64,000 nt of DNA, taken from the NCBI RefSeq assembly GCF_004765795.1, contig NZ_SBIV01000006.1, positions 62,001 through 126,000 on the forward strand, in the 5' to 3' direction. Positions 33,480-42,104 of the stretch are shown one piece after another; within the stretch, counting starts at the first letter, position 1; each line of letters begins with the position of its first letter. Origin of the DNA: Halorussus marinus. Its GTDB lineage: Archaea; Halobacteriota; Halobacteria; Halobacteriales; Haladaptataceae. The translations under genes were made by a program, and so were the position numbers. Below the pieces are notes generated by a model. It did not search any database and was not told the DNA's origin. It saw nothing but the letters and a program-made list of their open reading frames with translations.

Positions 33480-34202
33480 CTACGCGAGGAGGTCGGCCAC
33501 GCCGGCCGCGCCGCGGGCCAGCGACGCCTCGGGGTCGTCGGGGTCGTCGTGCTCGTACACGAGCCACTCGGTCCCGGCCTCGCGGGCCGCTCGGACACAC
33601 CGCTCGGCGTCGAGGTCGCCGTCGCCGAGTTCGACCGGCCGGTCGCCCGCCACGTCCTTGAGGTGGACGAGCGGCGCGCGGTCCCGGAGCCGACCCAGCA
33701 GTTCGGCCGGCTCTCGTCCCGCCGCGGTCGCCCACCCCGCGTCGAGTTCGAGATCGAGGTCGGTCTCGCCGACCAACAGATCGTACGCCGTGGCGTCGCC
33801 GACCGCGACGAACTCGTGGTCGTGGTTGTGGTACGCGAGTCCGAGCCCGCGCTCGCCGAGGCGGGCGTCGATCTCCGCGAGGAGTCGGGCGGTCTCGGTC
33901 GCGCGGTCGCGGCTCGTGAAGTGTGGCTCGTCGAGATACGGGACGACGAGCCGATCGCACTCGAGTCGCCGGTAGGTCTCGACGGTCGCCTCGAAGTCGT
34001 TTTCGAGCGCCTCGATCCCGACGTGGGCGGCGGCCGCGTCGAGGCCGGCGTCGTCGAGCGCGCGCCGGACCTCGCGGGGGTCCGCGCCGCCGAGCCCGGC
34101 GAACTCGACGCCGTCGAAGGCGGTCTCGCCGACCCGGGAAAGCAGTGCGGGGACGGGCTCGTCCAGTTCGCGGAGCGTGTACAGCTGAATCGCGGATCGC
34201 AT
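33480..34202 (-). CDS. Sugar phosphate isomerase/epimerase family protein
   Basis: A 240-residue TIM-barrel protein of the xylose-isomerase-like AP endonuclease-2 superfamily. Motifs: IQLYTLRELDEP, FDGVEFAGLGG, VPYLDEPHF, YHNHDHEFV (metal-binding His pair), LELDAGWATAAG, VHLKDVAG and VYEHDDPDDP. Such enzymes isomerise or epimerise sugar phosphates or inositol derivatives; exact substrate unknown. TATA-like ATTTAGG (34224-34230, minus) lies 22-28 nt upstream of the ATG. Divergent from the 2-hydroxyacid dehydrogenase (105 bp). Confidence 0.85.
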   Translation of the reverse strand: MRSAIQLYTLRELDEPVPALLSRVGETAFDGVEFAGLGGADPREVRRALDDAGLDAAAAHVGIEALENDFEATVETYRRLECDRLVVPYLDEPHFTSRDRATETARLLAEIDARLGERGLGLAYHNHDHEFVAVGDATAYDLLVGETDLDLELDAGWATAAGREPAELLGRLRDRAPLVHLKDVAGDRPVELGDGDLDAERCVRAAREAGTEWLVYEHDDPDDPEASLARGAAGVADLLA

Positions 34203-34306
34203 ACCGCCGGTACGCCGGACGGACCTAAATCGGTTGTTGCGCCCGACCCCCGGTCGGCGAGCGGGCCAGCAACAGCTATTACTCGGTGTCGGCCGACGCC
34301 GTAGAC

Positions 34307-35263
34307 ATGCCCAACGATCCGACCGTTCTGATCCCCCACTACCTCTCGGACGACGCCAGAGCGAGCCTCCGGAGCGCGCTCGCCGACCGACTGCCCGGCG
34401 CCGATCTCGCGGTGACCGCGACGCCGCCCGAGACCGACGACCGACTCCCCGACGCCGAGATCGTGGCGACGGTCCGGCTCCCCGACGACCGGCTCGACCG
34501 CGCCGAGCGCCTCCGATGGGTGCAGTCGCTGAGCGCCGGCGTCGACCACTTCGACGCCGACGCGCTCGAATCCCGGGACGTCGCGCTCACCAACGCCTCG
34601 GGGGTCCACGCCGAACCCATCGGCGAGCAGGTGCTCGGGTACATGCTGGTGTTCGAGCGCAACATCCACAAGGGGATCGCCCAGCAACACCGCGGCGTCT
34701 GGGAGTCGTACGGCGGGCGCGAACTCCGCGACGAGACGGTCGGTATCGTCGGCGTCGGCGCCATCGGCGCCCGCGTGGCCGAACTGGCGTCCGCGTTCGG
34801 GATGGAAGTGCTCGGCACCAAGCGGACCCCCGAGACAGCCCCCGAGGCGGTCGACGAGGCGTTCGGCCCCGACGGGCTCTTCGAGGTGCTCTCGCGGTCC
34901 GACTACGTCGTCGTCGCCTGTCCGCTCACCGACCAGACCCGGGGACTGCTCGGCGAGGAGGCGTTCCGGACGATGCCCTCGACCGGCGTGGTCGTCAACG
35001 TCGCCCGCGGGGAGATCGTCGATCAGGACGCGCTCACCGCGGCGCTCCAGCAGGACCGGATCCGCGGGGCGGCCCTCGACGTGTTCGACGAGGAGCCCCT
35101 GCCGGCCGACTCGCCGCTCTGGGACCTCTCGAACGCGGTCCTCACGCCCCACATGGCGGGGTCGACGCCCCACTACTGGGAGCGGTGTGCGGACCTGTTC
35201 GCGGACAACTACGAGCGGTACGTCGCCGGCGACCTCGACGGGATGACGAACAGGGTGCTCTGA
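34307..35263 (+). CDS. D-2-hydroxyacid dehydrogenase
   Basis: A 318-residue D-isomer 2-hydroxyacid dehydrogenase, reducing a 2-oxoacid with NAD(P)H. Substrate-loop LSAGVDHFD, Rossmann motif GIVGVGAIGARVAELA; the catalytic triad is the Arg in VVNVARGEIVD, the Glu in VFDEEPLP and the His in LTPHMAGSTPHYWE. The substrate cannot be decided (phosphoglycerate, glyoxylate or hydroxypyruvate are typical). I prefer ATG 34307 over GTG 34286 because a TATA-like gctattactc sits 25-32 nt upstream, giving a leaderless mRNA. Confidence 0.9.
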   Translation: MPNDPTVLIPHYLSDDARASLRSALADRLPGADLAVTATPPETDDRLPDAEIVATVRLPDDRLDRAERLRWVQSLSAGVDHFDADALESRDVALTNASGVHAEPIGEQVLGYMLVFERNIHKGIAQQHRGVWESYGGRELRDETVGIVGVGAIGARVAELASAFGMEVLGTKRTPETAPEAVDEAFGPDGLFEVLSRSDYVVVACPLTDQTRGLLGEEAFRTMPSTGVVVNVARGEIVDQDALTAALQQDRIRGAALDVFDEEPLPADSPLWDLSNAVLTPHMAGSTPHYWERCADLFADNYERYVAGDLDGMTNRVL

Positions 35264-35358
35264 GCGCCGGTCGAGCGGTCGATTCCCGAGCGGGCCCGGT
35301 GGCCCGATCGCGGACTCCCCCGAGGACGACGAACGACGATCGTACCGGAACCGCGCAA

Positions 35359-35413
35359 TTGAATAAAATTTTGATTCAAAGAACTACCTTGGGTACTTTC
35401 AGCAATACTTATG
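35359..35413 (+). promoter_or_regulatory. Symporter operon promoter with 21-bp palindromic element
   Basis: The 21-bp element at 35359-35379 starts TTGAAT, ends ATTCAA and has AAAATTTT in the middle; ten base pairs with one mismatch make it nearly a perfect palindrome. TATA-like AATACTTATG lies at 35404-35413, 25-34 nt before the ATG at 35438. The palindrome is about 24 bp upstream of TATA, the usual place of an activator or repressor site in haloarchaea. Confidence 0.5.
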
Positions 35414-35437
35414 CCGGCGTGGTGGCAATCGGCTGAT

Positions 35438-35656
35438 ATGGTCTCGAAACTGGAAGCGGTCGGGTGGGCGATCGCCGGCTTCGTCGTCGTCGCACTGGCG
35501 ATCCCGTGGTTCATGTGGCGTGACGCGACCGTGATCGCGGGACTGCCGGCGTGGCTCTGGTGGCACATCGGGTGGATGGCGCTCGCGGCCGCGACGTTCT
35601 GGGCGTTCGCCCGCCGCGCGTGGGGCCTCGGCATCGAGGCGGAGGTGCGACCGTGA
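35438..35656 (+). CDS. DUF3311-type small membrane protein
   Basis: A 72-residue protein with two hydrophobic segments (about 8-26: GWAIAGFVVVALAIPWFMW, and about 41-59: HIGWMALAAATFWAFARR) and acidic C-terminus EAEVRP. It fits the DUF3311 family, usually encoded just ahead of a sodium:solute symporter; here its stop overlaps the symporter GTG by 4 bp. It is probably a small regulatory or assembly subunit of that transporter. ATG 35438 is favoured over 35411 by the TATA position. Confidence 0.75.
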   Translation: MVSKLEAVGWAIAGFVVVALAIPWFMWRDATVIAGLPAWLWWHIGWMALAAATFWAFARRAWGLGIEAEVRP

Positions 35657-37122
35657 GCGACCTCCCGCTCCAACTCGGCATCATCGGCGGCTATCTGGTG
35701 CTCGCGCTCGCCATCGGCCTGTTCGCCTACCGGCTGACCGACCGCTCGGCCGAGGACTACTACCTCGCGGGCCGGACGCTCGGGACGGTCGTGCTCCTGT
35801 TTACCACCTTCGCCACCCTGCTGTCGGCGTTTACCTTCTTCGGCGGGCCGAACCTGGCGTACGGCGCCGGCCCCGAGTGGATCCTCGTGATGGGGCTGAT
35901 GGACGGGATCATCTTCGCGGTGCTGTGGTACGTGGTCGGCTACAAGCAGTGGCTGGTCGGCCGCGAGCACGGCTACGTCACCCTCGGCGAGATGCTCGGG
36001 GACCGCTTTGGCTCCCAGTGGCTCCGCGGACTCGTCGCCGCGGTCAGCCTCTTTTGGCTGTTCCCGTACGTGATGCTCCAGCAGGTCGGTGCCGGCACCG
36101 CGCTCGAAGCGCTCACCGGCGGGACCATCCCCTACTGGGCCGGCGCGGGGCTCATCACGGCGTTCATGATCGCCTACGTCGTGCTCGCGGGGATGCGGGG
36201 CATCGCGTGGACCGACACCCTCCAGGGGGCGTTCATGCTCGTTATGGTGTGGGCCGCCCTCGCGTGGGTGCTCTCGGCCGTCGGCGGGGCGGGCGCGGCC
36301 ACCGACCGGCTCGCGGCCTCGAACCCCGAGTTCCTCGCGCTCGGCGGCGGGCTCTACACCGTCCCGTGGATGCTCTCGCAGGCGATCTCGATCGCGTTCG
36401 GGGTGGCGATGTTCCCGCAGGTGAACCAGCGGTTCTTCGTCGCGAAGTCCAAGACGGTGCTCAAGCGCACCTTCGCGCTGTGGCCGATTCTGGTCGTGTT
36501 GCTGTTCGTCCCGGCGTTCCTGCTCGGGGCGTGGGCCCAGGGGCTCGGGCTGGCGGTGCCCGACGGCGGGAACGTCCTGCCGGTCCTGCTGAACGAGTAC
36601 ACGCCGGCGTGGTTCGCCGCGCTGGTCGTCGCGGGCGCGATGGCCGCGATGATGAGCTCCTCGGACTCGATGTTGCTCTCGGGGTCGTCGTACTTCACTC
36701 GGGACCTCTACCGGCCGTTCGTCAACCCCGACGCGAGCGACCGGCGCGAGGACGTCCTCGCGCGGATCGGTGTCGCCGTCTTCGCGATTCTGGCGTTCGT
36801 CGCCAGCCTGTTCCGGCCGGGCTCGCTCATCGAGATCGGCGACACCGCCTTCGGCGGGTTCGCCCAGCTCGCGCTCCCGGTCATCGCCGCCCTCTACTGG
36901 CGCGAGACTACGCGGGCGGGCATGTTCGCGGGCGTCGGCGGGAGTCAGGCGTTCTACCTCGCCAGCGTCTTCACCGGGTTCGTTCCCGACGCCTTCTGGG
37001 GCTGGAGCGCCTCGGTCGTCGGGATGCTGATCGGGCTCGCGCTCACGGTCGGCGTCTCGGCGTTCACCGCGCCCGCGGCCGACGAGCGCCCCGCCACCTA
37101 CGAGGGGCTCGGCGCCGACTAG
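35653..37122 (+). CDS. Sodium:solute symporter family protein
   Basis: A 489-residue SSS family transporter with about 13 helices. Motifs: GLFAYRLTDRSAEDYYLAGRTLG, TTFATLLSAFTFFGGPNLAYGAG, WLFPYVMLQQVG, GGLYTVPWMLSQAISIAFGVAMFPQVNQRFF, AMMSSSDSMLLSGSSYFTRDLY. The substrate is not evident (acetate, proline or pantothenate-type). Start is GTG 35653, overlapping the DUF3311 stop by 4 bp; the upstream extension to 35551 is out of character. Sodium coupling suits a halophile. Confidence 0.92.
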   Translation: MSDLPLQLGIIGGYLVLALAIGLFAYRLTDRSAEDYYLAGRTLGTVVLLFTTFATLLSAFTFFGGPNLAYGAGPEWILVMGLMDGIIFAVLWYVVGYKQWLVGREHGYVTLGEMLGDRFGSQWLRGLVAAVSLFWLFPYVMLQQVGAGTALEALTGGTIPYWAGAGLITAFMIAYVVLAGMRGIAWTDTLQGAFMLVMVWAALAWVLSAVGGAGAATDRLAASNPEFLALGGGLYTVPWMLSQAISIAFGVAMFPQVNQRFFVAKSKTVLKRTFALWPILVVLLFVPAFLLGAWAQGLGLAVPDGGNVLPVLLNEYTPAWFAALVVAGAMAAMMSSSDSMLLSGSSYFTRDLYRPFVNPDASDRREDVLARIGVAVFAILAFVASLFRPGSLIEIGDTAFGGFAQLALPVIAALYWRETTRAGMFAGVGGSQAFYLASVFTGFVPDAFWGWSASVVGMLIGLALTVGVSAFTAPAADERPATYEGLGAD

Positions 37123-37158
37123 CCAAACCTTTTCTCGCGCTCGGAACAACCCACGCGC

Positions 37159-38046
37159 ATGCAGACACACGTCGTCCCGGTCGGGTTCGACTACGACCGG
37201 CTCATCGCCCCGCTCGTCCGCGACCAGCTCGACGTCGACAGGGTCATCCTGCTCGAAGGTGCGGTGGGGAGCGAGGCGAACGTCGAATACTCCCGGCATA
37301 TCTCACAGAAGCTCGAACAGGACTTCCGGAACCTCTTAGGCGCGACTACCGAGCGGGTCGTGGTCGCGGACGTCTACGACTACGACGCCGCGTTCGAGCA
37401 GGCCTACGACCTCATCAACGCCGAGCTCGACGCCGGACGCGAGATCTGGGTCAACATCTCCTCGATGCCCCGCACGGTCAGCTTCGCGTACGCCACCGCG
37501 GCCCACTCGGTGATGGTCGAGCGCGAGGACGAGCGCGCGAAGATCCACACCTACTACACCGCCCCGGAGAAGTACCTCGAAACCGAACTCGCCGAGGAGC
37601 TTCGCCGGCAGGCCGACCTGCTGGCGGACCTCGACGACGGGGTCGACGACGACCGGGTCGCCGAGCGCCTCGACAGCGCCCGGGACCTCCTCGCGGAGTT
37701 CGACGAGCGCGGGACCACCATCGGCGCAAAGGAGTTCGGCGACGGCCACATCGTCGAGCTTCCGGTCGCCTCGTTCTCGAACGTCAAGCCGTTCGAGGAG
37801 GTCATCCTGTTCAAGCTCGGCGAGGACGGGGAGTTCGCGTCGGTCTCGGAGCTGGCGGAGGCGCTCGCCAGCGAACTCGACGAGGAGTACACCGACAGCT
37901 TCCGGTCGAAGGTCATCTACAACGTCGACCGGCTCGGGCCGGGCGGCAAGGGGTACATCGAGCAGGAAGAACACGGGAAGTCCTACCGGACCAAACTCTC
38001 GCGAATCGGCGAGCTGTGGGTTCGGGCCCACGCGAACGGGGAGTGA
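37159..38046 (+). CDS. HFX_2341-type transcriptional regulator (CARF-like domain plus wHTH)
   Basis: A 295-residue archaeal regulator of the HFX_2341/DUF6293 type. The N-terminal 130 residues look like a Rossmann-type CARF-like sensor (HVVPVGFDYDRLIAPLV, then IWVNISSMPRTVSFAYATAAHS); the middle is helical and acidic, and the C-terminal 80 residues (VILFKLGEDGEFASVSELAEAL ... SFRSKVIYNVDRLGPGGKGYIEQ) form a winged helix. CARF-type domains often bind nucleotide signals; no CRISPR locus is visible here. It follows the symporter by 36 bp and could be co-transcribed. Confidence 0.8.
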   Translation: MQTHVVPVGFDYDRLIAPLVRDQLDVDRVILLEGAVGSEANVEYSRHISQKLEQDFRNLLGATTERVVVADVYDYDAAFEQAYDLINAELDAGREIWVNISSMPRTVSFAYATAAHSVMVEREDERAKIHTYYTAPEKYLETELAEELRRQADLLADLDDGVDDDRVAERLDSARDLLAEFDERGTTIGAKEFGDGHIVELPVASFSNVKPFEEVILFKLGEDGEFASVSELAEALASELDEEYTDSFRSKVIYNVDRLGPGGKGYIEQEEHGKSYRTKLSRIGELWVRAHANGE

Positions 38047-38110
38047 CGTCGTCCGATAGCTGACCTCGCCTGCTGGCGACCGCGTCGTCTTCTCGACTCG
38101 TTCGGCGCTA

Positions 38111-39319
38111 TCACTCCAGCCCGTACAGCAGTCCGTCCCCGGTCCCCACGTACAGCATCCCGTCGGCGGGCACCGGCGACCCGCTGACCGGCGGGTCGAT
38201 CCGGACCCGCCACCGCTCGGCGCCGTTCCGGGTCCACGAAACCACCTCGCCGTCGGCGCCGACCGCGTAGACGCCACGATCGCCGACGGTCGGGCCGCCG
38301 TAGTACTTCTCGCCCGCCCCGGTCCACTCGGGGTCGCCCGTCGCGGCGTCGACGGCCCGGAGCGTCCCGTCGAGGCCGGCGACGTAGAGGACGCCGTCGG
38401 CCAGCGCGGGCGAGGCCTGTACGCCGTCTGGCGGGGCGAGTCGCCACGCCTCGTCGCCGGTGTCGGCGTCGAGCGCGACCAGCGGGCCGGTTCCGGTGGG
38501 CACGTAGACGAGGCCGTCGCCGACGACGGGCGCCCCGACGGGGTTGAACCGCGGCGACTCGCCGAGCCGTTTGGACCACACCGCCGCGCCGTCGGCGAGG
38601 TCGATCGCGTGGACGGTGCCCCGCGTGTCGGGGTCGGCCTCGTCGTCGTCGCGGGCCGCGGCGTAGGCGACGCCGTCGGCGAGCGCTGGCGCGCCCCAGA
38701 CGGAGGTCTCGACGGAGTACTCCCACCGGACCGAGCCGTCGGCGCGCTCGACGGCCGCGACCCGGCCGCCGTCCGGGCCGTGACCTGCCGTTCCGACGCA
38801 GAGGACGAACGCCTCGTCGGCGACCGACGGCGACGACTCGGGGTTGGTGAGGTCGGTCCGCCATCGCCCGAAGCCGACCGCCCGGCCGAACGCCCGGAGC
38901 CCGCCGTCGGCGGCGACTCCCCGGAGGCCGTCGCGGTGGGGAACCGCGAGCGTCCCGTCGGCCAGCGCGGGCGTGAGCTGGGCGTAGTCGCCCGCGTCGT
39001 GCCACCGGACCGCGCCGTCGGCGGGGGCGAGCCCGAACACCCCGTCGAACCACGCGTTGGCGTAGACCGCGTCGCCCACGAGGGGCTGGGTCGAGTTGCG
39101 GTAGTAGCTACCGGCGGCGTGGACCCACGCCACCGTCGGCTCCTCGGACGGGCCGACGGCGTCGGGGTTGGCGGCGGCGTTGGTCGCGTCGAACCCGAAC
39201 TGGGGCCAGCGCTGGTCGTCGGGGACGCCGTCCGAGCCGGTACAGCCGGCCGTCGCGGCCGCGCCCGCGGTCGCCGCCGAGGCGAGTAGCTCGCGACGAG
39301 AGAGCGTCGTGGAGGGCAT
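38111..39319 (-). CDS. Tat-secreted lipoprotein with PQQ-type beta-propeller repeats
   Basis: A 402-residue secreted protein. N-terminus SRRELLASAATAGAAATAGC has twin Arg R8-R9 and lipobox C26, so it is exported folded by Tat and anchored by a lipid. The mature part repeats units such as DGAVRWHDAGDYAQLTPALADGT and DGTVHAIDLADGAAVWSK, typical of outer-membrane-assembly BamB/PQQ-like beta-propeller repeats. Six to eight repeats are visible. It probably binds or organises a partner outside the membrane; no cofactor can be assigned. Confidence 0.88.
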   Translation of the reverse strand: MPSTTLSRRELLASAATAGAAATAGCTGSDGVPDDQRWPQFGFDATNAAANPDAVGPSEEPTVAWVHAAGSYYRNSTQPLVGDAVYANAWFDGVFGLAPADGAVRWHDAGDYAQLTPALADGTLAVPHRDGLRGVAADGGLRAFGRAVGFGRWRTDLTNPESSPSVADEAFVLCVGTAGHGPDGGRVAAVERADGSVRWEYSVETSVWGAPALADGVAYAAARDDDEADPDTRGTVHAIDLADGAAVWSKRLGESPRFNPVGAPVVGDGLVYVPTGTGPLVALDADTGDEAWRLAPPDGVQASPALADGVLYVAGLDGTLRAVDAATGDPEWTGAGEKYYGGPTVGDRGVYAVGADGEVVSWTRNGAERWRVRIDPPVSGSPVPADGMLYVGTGDGLLYGLE

Positions 39320-39372
39320 CGGTTCCGAGATTACGGGCTCGGCTCAAAAGGATTTCGTCGCCGACGGGCGGC

Positions 39373-40053
39373 TCAGGCCTCGCGGCGGTCGGCTTCGAGC
39401 TTCTTCACCCGGGTCGACAGCGCCAGAAACGTCGCCCCGAGCGTGAGCGCGACCGCCCCGGCGGCCGCCACGTCGTGAGCGGCGAGCGCGTGGTCGTACG
39501 TCGAGCCGACCCACTCGGCCGGAACGGTCGTGTGGTGGGGCTCGCCGACGATCGGGACGAAGTAATCGACGAGGTCGTTGAACCCGTACCACGCGACCGC
39601 GACCGCGACCGCCCGGACCGAGAAGTCGGCGTATCGGTGGAGCACGAACGCCTCGGCGACCATCCCGAGGTGGCTCCAGAACAGGAAGTTGTACATCGCC
39701 CAGTGGAGATACGAGAACTCCGCGTTGAACGCGAGCAGGACGTACGGCGTCCAGAGCCCGAGCTTGATACAGCCGAAGAACGCGAGGGCGTCGAGCCACT
39801 CCCGGGAGCGCCCGAGCTTCCAGAGCGCCAGACTCCCCGCGATGAACAGGGTCGCGACGGGGCTGTCCGGGACGAACGGCCACATCACGACCGGCTCGAA
39901 CGAGAACTGCCCCTGATAGTACCAGAACCCGAACGCGGTGCCGACGAGGTTGATCGCGACGATGACCCACGCGTACCGGAGCGCGAACTCCTCCAGCCGC
40001 CCGGGCAGGGGCGCGACGTACCGCGGGAGGTCCTCCCGACTCGGCAGCGACAT
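39373..40053 (-). CDS. DUF1405 family membrane protein
   Basis: A 226-residue protein with about six hydrophobic segments, beginning after a 28-residue soluble N-terminus (SREDLPRYVAPLPGRL). Family-like motifs: GFWYYQGQFSFEPVVMWPFVPDSP, KLGLWTPYVLLAFN and WYGFNDLVDYFVP, then RVKKLEADRR at the C-terminus. This matches DUF1405 (YpjA-like). Function unknown. ATG 40053 is chosen; the open frame to 40608 is antisense of the transporter. It lies 53 bp after the FNT-UspA gene in the same direction. Confidence 0.85.
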   Translation of the reverse strand: MSLPSREDLPRYVAPLPGRLEEFALRYAWVIVAINLVGTAFGFWYYQGQFSFEPVVMWPFVPDSPVATLFIAGSLALWKLGRSREWLDALAFFGCIKLGLWTPYVLLAFNAEFSYLHWAMYNFLFWSHLGMVAEAFVLHRYADFSVRAVAVAVAWYGFNDLVDYFVPIVGEPHHTTVPAEWVGSTYDHALAAHDVAAAGAVALTLGATFLALSTRVKKLEADRREA

Positions 40054-40106
40054 ATCGGGACGGTCGCACGACCGGCGCAAAGCTCTGGCGGTCTCGGCGA
40101 GCCGCC

Positions 40107-41966
40107 TTACGGCCGCCCGAACAGCCGGCGCCGGAGGCTCCTGTCGGTCGCCCGTTCGGCGAGCACCACCGAGTTGTTCACCTCGTTGACGATGTCGAAG
40201 TGGAGCGAGTCGGTCATGAGTCGCGCGAGCAGGCCCTGCTCGGTCGCCCCGACCAGCAGCAGCGACCGATCGGCGGCCTCGCGGGCGATCGCGCCCTCGA
40301 CGTCGCCCGAGTCGTCGACCACCAGCTCGGCGTCTCCGAGGTCGTGGGCGTCGGCCCAGTCGGCGAGGAACCGCTCGCCCGCCTCGCGCTCGTCGGGGTC
40401 GTCGACGACACGCAACAGCGTCACTTCCGAGCCGGCCGTCTCGCCCAGCGCCCGGGCGACCTCGGCGTTCAGGTCCGCGTGGGCGTTGTCGGCCACCGGC
40501 AGGAGGATCCGGGAGGCGTCGAGCCCGCGGTCTTTGAACACGAGGAAGTCGGCCGGGAGCCGGCTCGTGAGCTCGTCGAGCGCGCGCTCGGCCCGCCCCG
40601 CCGACCACAGCCGGTCGTCACCCCAGCCCATCACCACGAGGTCGGCGCGGTTGCGCTCGGCGATGTCGAAGATCTCCTCGAACGACCGGTGGGAGACGAC
40701 CGTCGAGGTCCGCGAGTCGACGTCGTAGTGGTCGGCGATCTCCCGGATGTCGGCCATCAGCGCGTCGGACTCTTCGATGATGCGGTCGCGCTGGTCGACG
40801 TTGTACCCTTTCGGCGTCCGGTCGGGCGTCTGGACGATGTGGACGACGTGGACGCTGGCGTCGGGCTTCCGGGTCGCGAGCGCGCACGCCAGTTCCACGA
40901 GCGCGGTCTCGGTCCGCGGGTTCGAGATCGGGACGACGATGCGATAGCCCTCCCGGCCCTCGCCGCCGTGCTCGGCGGTGTCGATCAGCGGGACGTACGA
41001 TCGGCCCGCGACCCCGCCCAACAGCCACTCCCGGAGCGAGAGCTGGCGGTCGATCCCGTCGAACCGGGCGGATTCGAGGCGGTGGTCGGTGGTCTGGAAG
41101 TAGTTGACGATGGTGACCAGCACCACCCCGCCGATCGTGTTGCCGAGCAACACCGGCAACACGAACTCGACGATGCCGACCCAGAACGCGAGGTCGCCGT
41201 GAAGCACCAGATACACCATCTCGGTGAACGAGACCACAGAGTGGTACAGCCCTCCGAGCGGGATCGCGAGAAAGGCGATGTACACCACCGCGAGCCGCGA
41301 GATGGTGTCGCGGGCGGCGTACTCCACCCAGACGACCCCGGCGACGATGAGCCCCGCGAACGCGGCCTTCGAGAACAGGCTCCACCACGCGGTGTCGACG
41401 CCGGTCTGGCCGAGGTCCGCGGCGACCGCGGCCGCCTCCGGCGAGATGACCCCGCCGAACGCGAGCGCGGTCGCCCCGAGCGCCCCGCCGACGAAGTTGC
41501 CGGCCAGCACGACCGTCCAGTTTCGCAACAGCGCCGGGATGCTCGCCAGCCGTTCGAGCGCCAGCGCCACCGGCGGGAGCGTGTTCTCGGTGTAGAGCTG
41601 GTAGCCCCCGATGATGATGTAGATGAACCCGAGCGGGTACAACAGCGCGCTCACCACCGGATCACCGCCGGTGGAGGCCTTCAGCGAGACGTACAGCATG
41701 AAGGTGATGGTGATCGCGAACCCGGCCGCCAGCGCGCTGAAGAACAACTCGCGGCTCCCCGAGGTGATCTCCTCGTCGGCGGCCGCGATGATCCGCTGGA
41801 AGATCTCGTCCGAGGAGAACCGGTCGCGGACGACCGACCCGACCGCCGGCGCGCCGCTCCGCGAGCGCTCGACCGCCTCCCGCACCGACTCCTCGGGGTC
41901 GGGCGGCGCGCCCGAGTCGGGTGTAGTTCGACTCGACTCCGCAGGGCCGGTATCGGCGTCCGTCAT
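40107..41966 (-). CDS. Formate/nitrite-type transporter fused to two universal stress domains
   Basis: A 619-residue fusion. Residues about 50-310 are an FNT family channel (GFAITITFMLYVSLKAS, NWTVVLAGNFVGGALGA, VVLLGNTIGGVVLVTIVNY-like helices); then two UspA-like Rossmann domains (about 330-460, IVVPISNPRTETALVELACALA; and about 470-605, ILLPVADNAHADLNAEVARALGET with LLLVGATEQGLLARLMTD). The Usp domains may sense ATP and gate transport of a monovalent anion such as formate or nitrite. ATG 41966 with a TATA-like CTTAGTTTTTTG upstream. Confidence 0.88.
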   Translation of the reverse strand: MTDADTGPAESSRTTPDSGAPPDPEESVREAVERSRSGAPAVGSVVRDRFSSDEIFQRIIAAADEEITSGSRELFFSALAAGFAITITFMLYVSLKASTGGDPVVSALLYPLGFIYIIIGGYQLYTENTLPPVALALERLASIPALLRNWTVVLAGNFVGGALGATALAFGGVISPEAAAVAADLGQTGVDTAWWSLFSKAAFAGLIVAGVVWVEYAARDTISRLAVVYIAFLAIPLGGLYHSVVSFTEMVYLVLHGDLAFWVGIVEFVLPVLLGNTIGGVVLVTIVNYFQTTDHRLESARFDGIDRQLSLREWLLGGVAGRSYVPLIDTAEHGGEGREGYRIVVPISNPRTETALVELACALATRKPDASVHVVHIVQTPDRTPKGYNVDQRDRIIEESDALMADIREIADHYDVDSRTSTVVSHRSFEEIFDIAERNRADLVVMGWGDDRLWSAGRAERALDELTSRLPADFLVFKDRGLDASRILLPVADNAHADLNAEVARALGETAGSEVTLLRVVDDPDEREAGERFLADWADAHDLGDAELVVDDSGDVEGAIAREAADRSLLLVGATEQGLLARLMTDSLHFDIVNEVNNSVVLAERATDRSLRRRLFGRP

Positions 41967-42104
41967 CGTCGGAACTGTCTCGCACAAAAAACTAAGCGTT
42001 TGGCATCTGCGTTCGGCTCGGCTCCGGGCGCGACCGGACCGCCCGACGCGGCAACCTCGTGGCCAACCGGTACGCATTAACCGTTCCCGTCGTAACCAAC
42101 CACC

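Noticed and set aside
35209-37299. 696-aa minus ORF opposite the symporter
   Set aside because: Low-complexity Glu/Arg-rich translation of a shadow frame.
37159-38046. Cas gene link for the CARF-like regulator
   Set aside because: No cas gene or repeat in the window; fold assignment itself is unproven.
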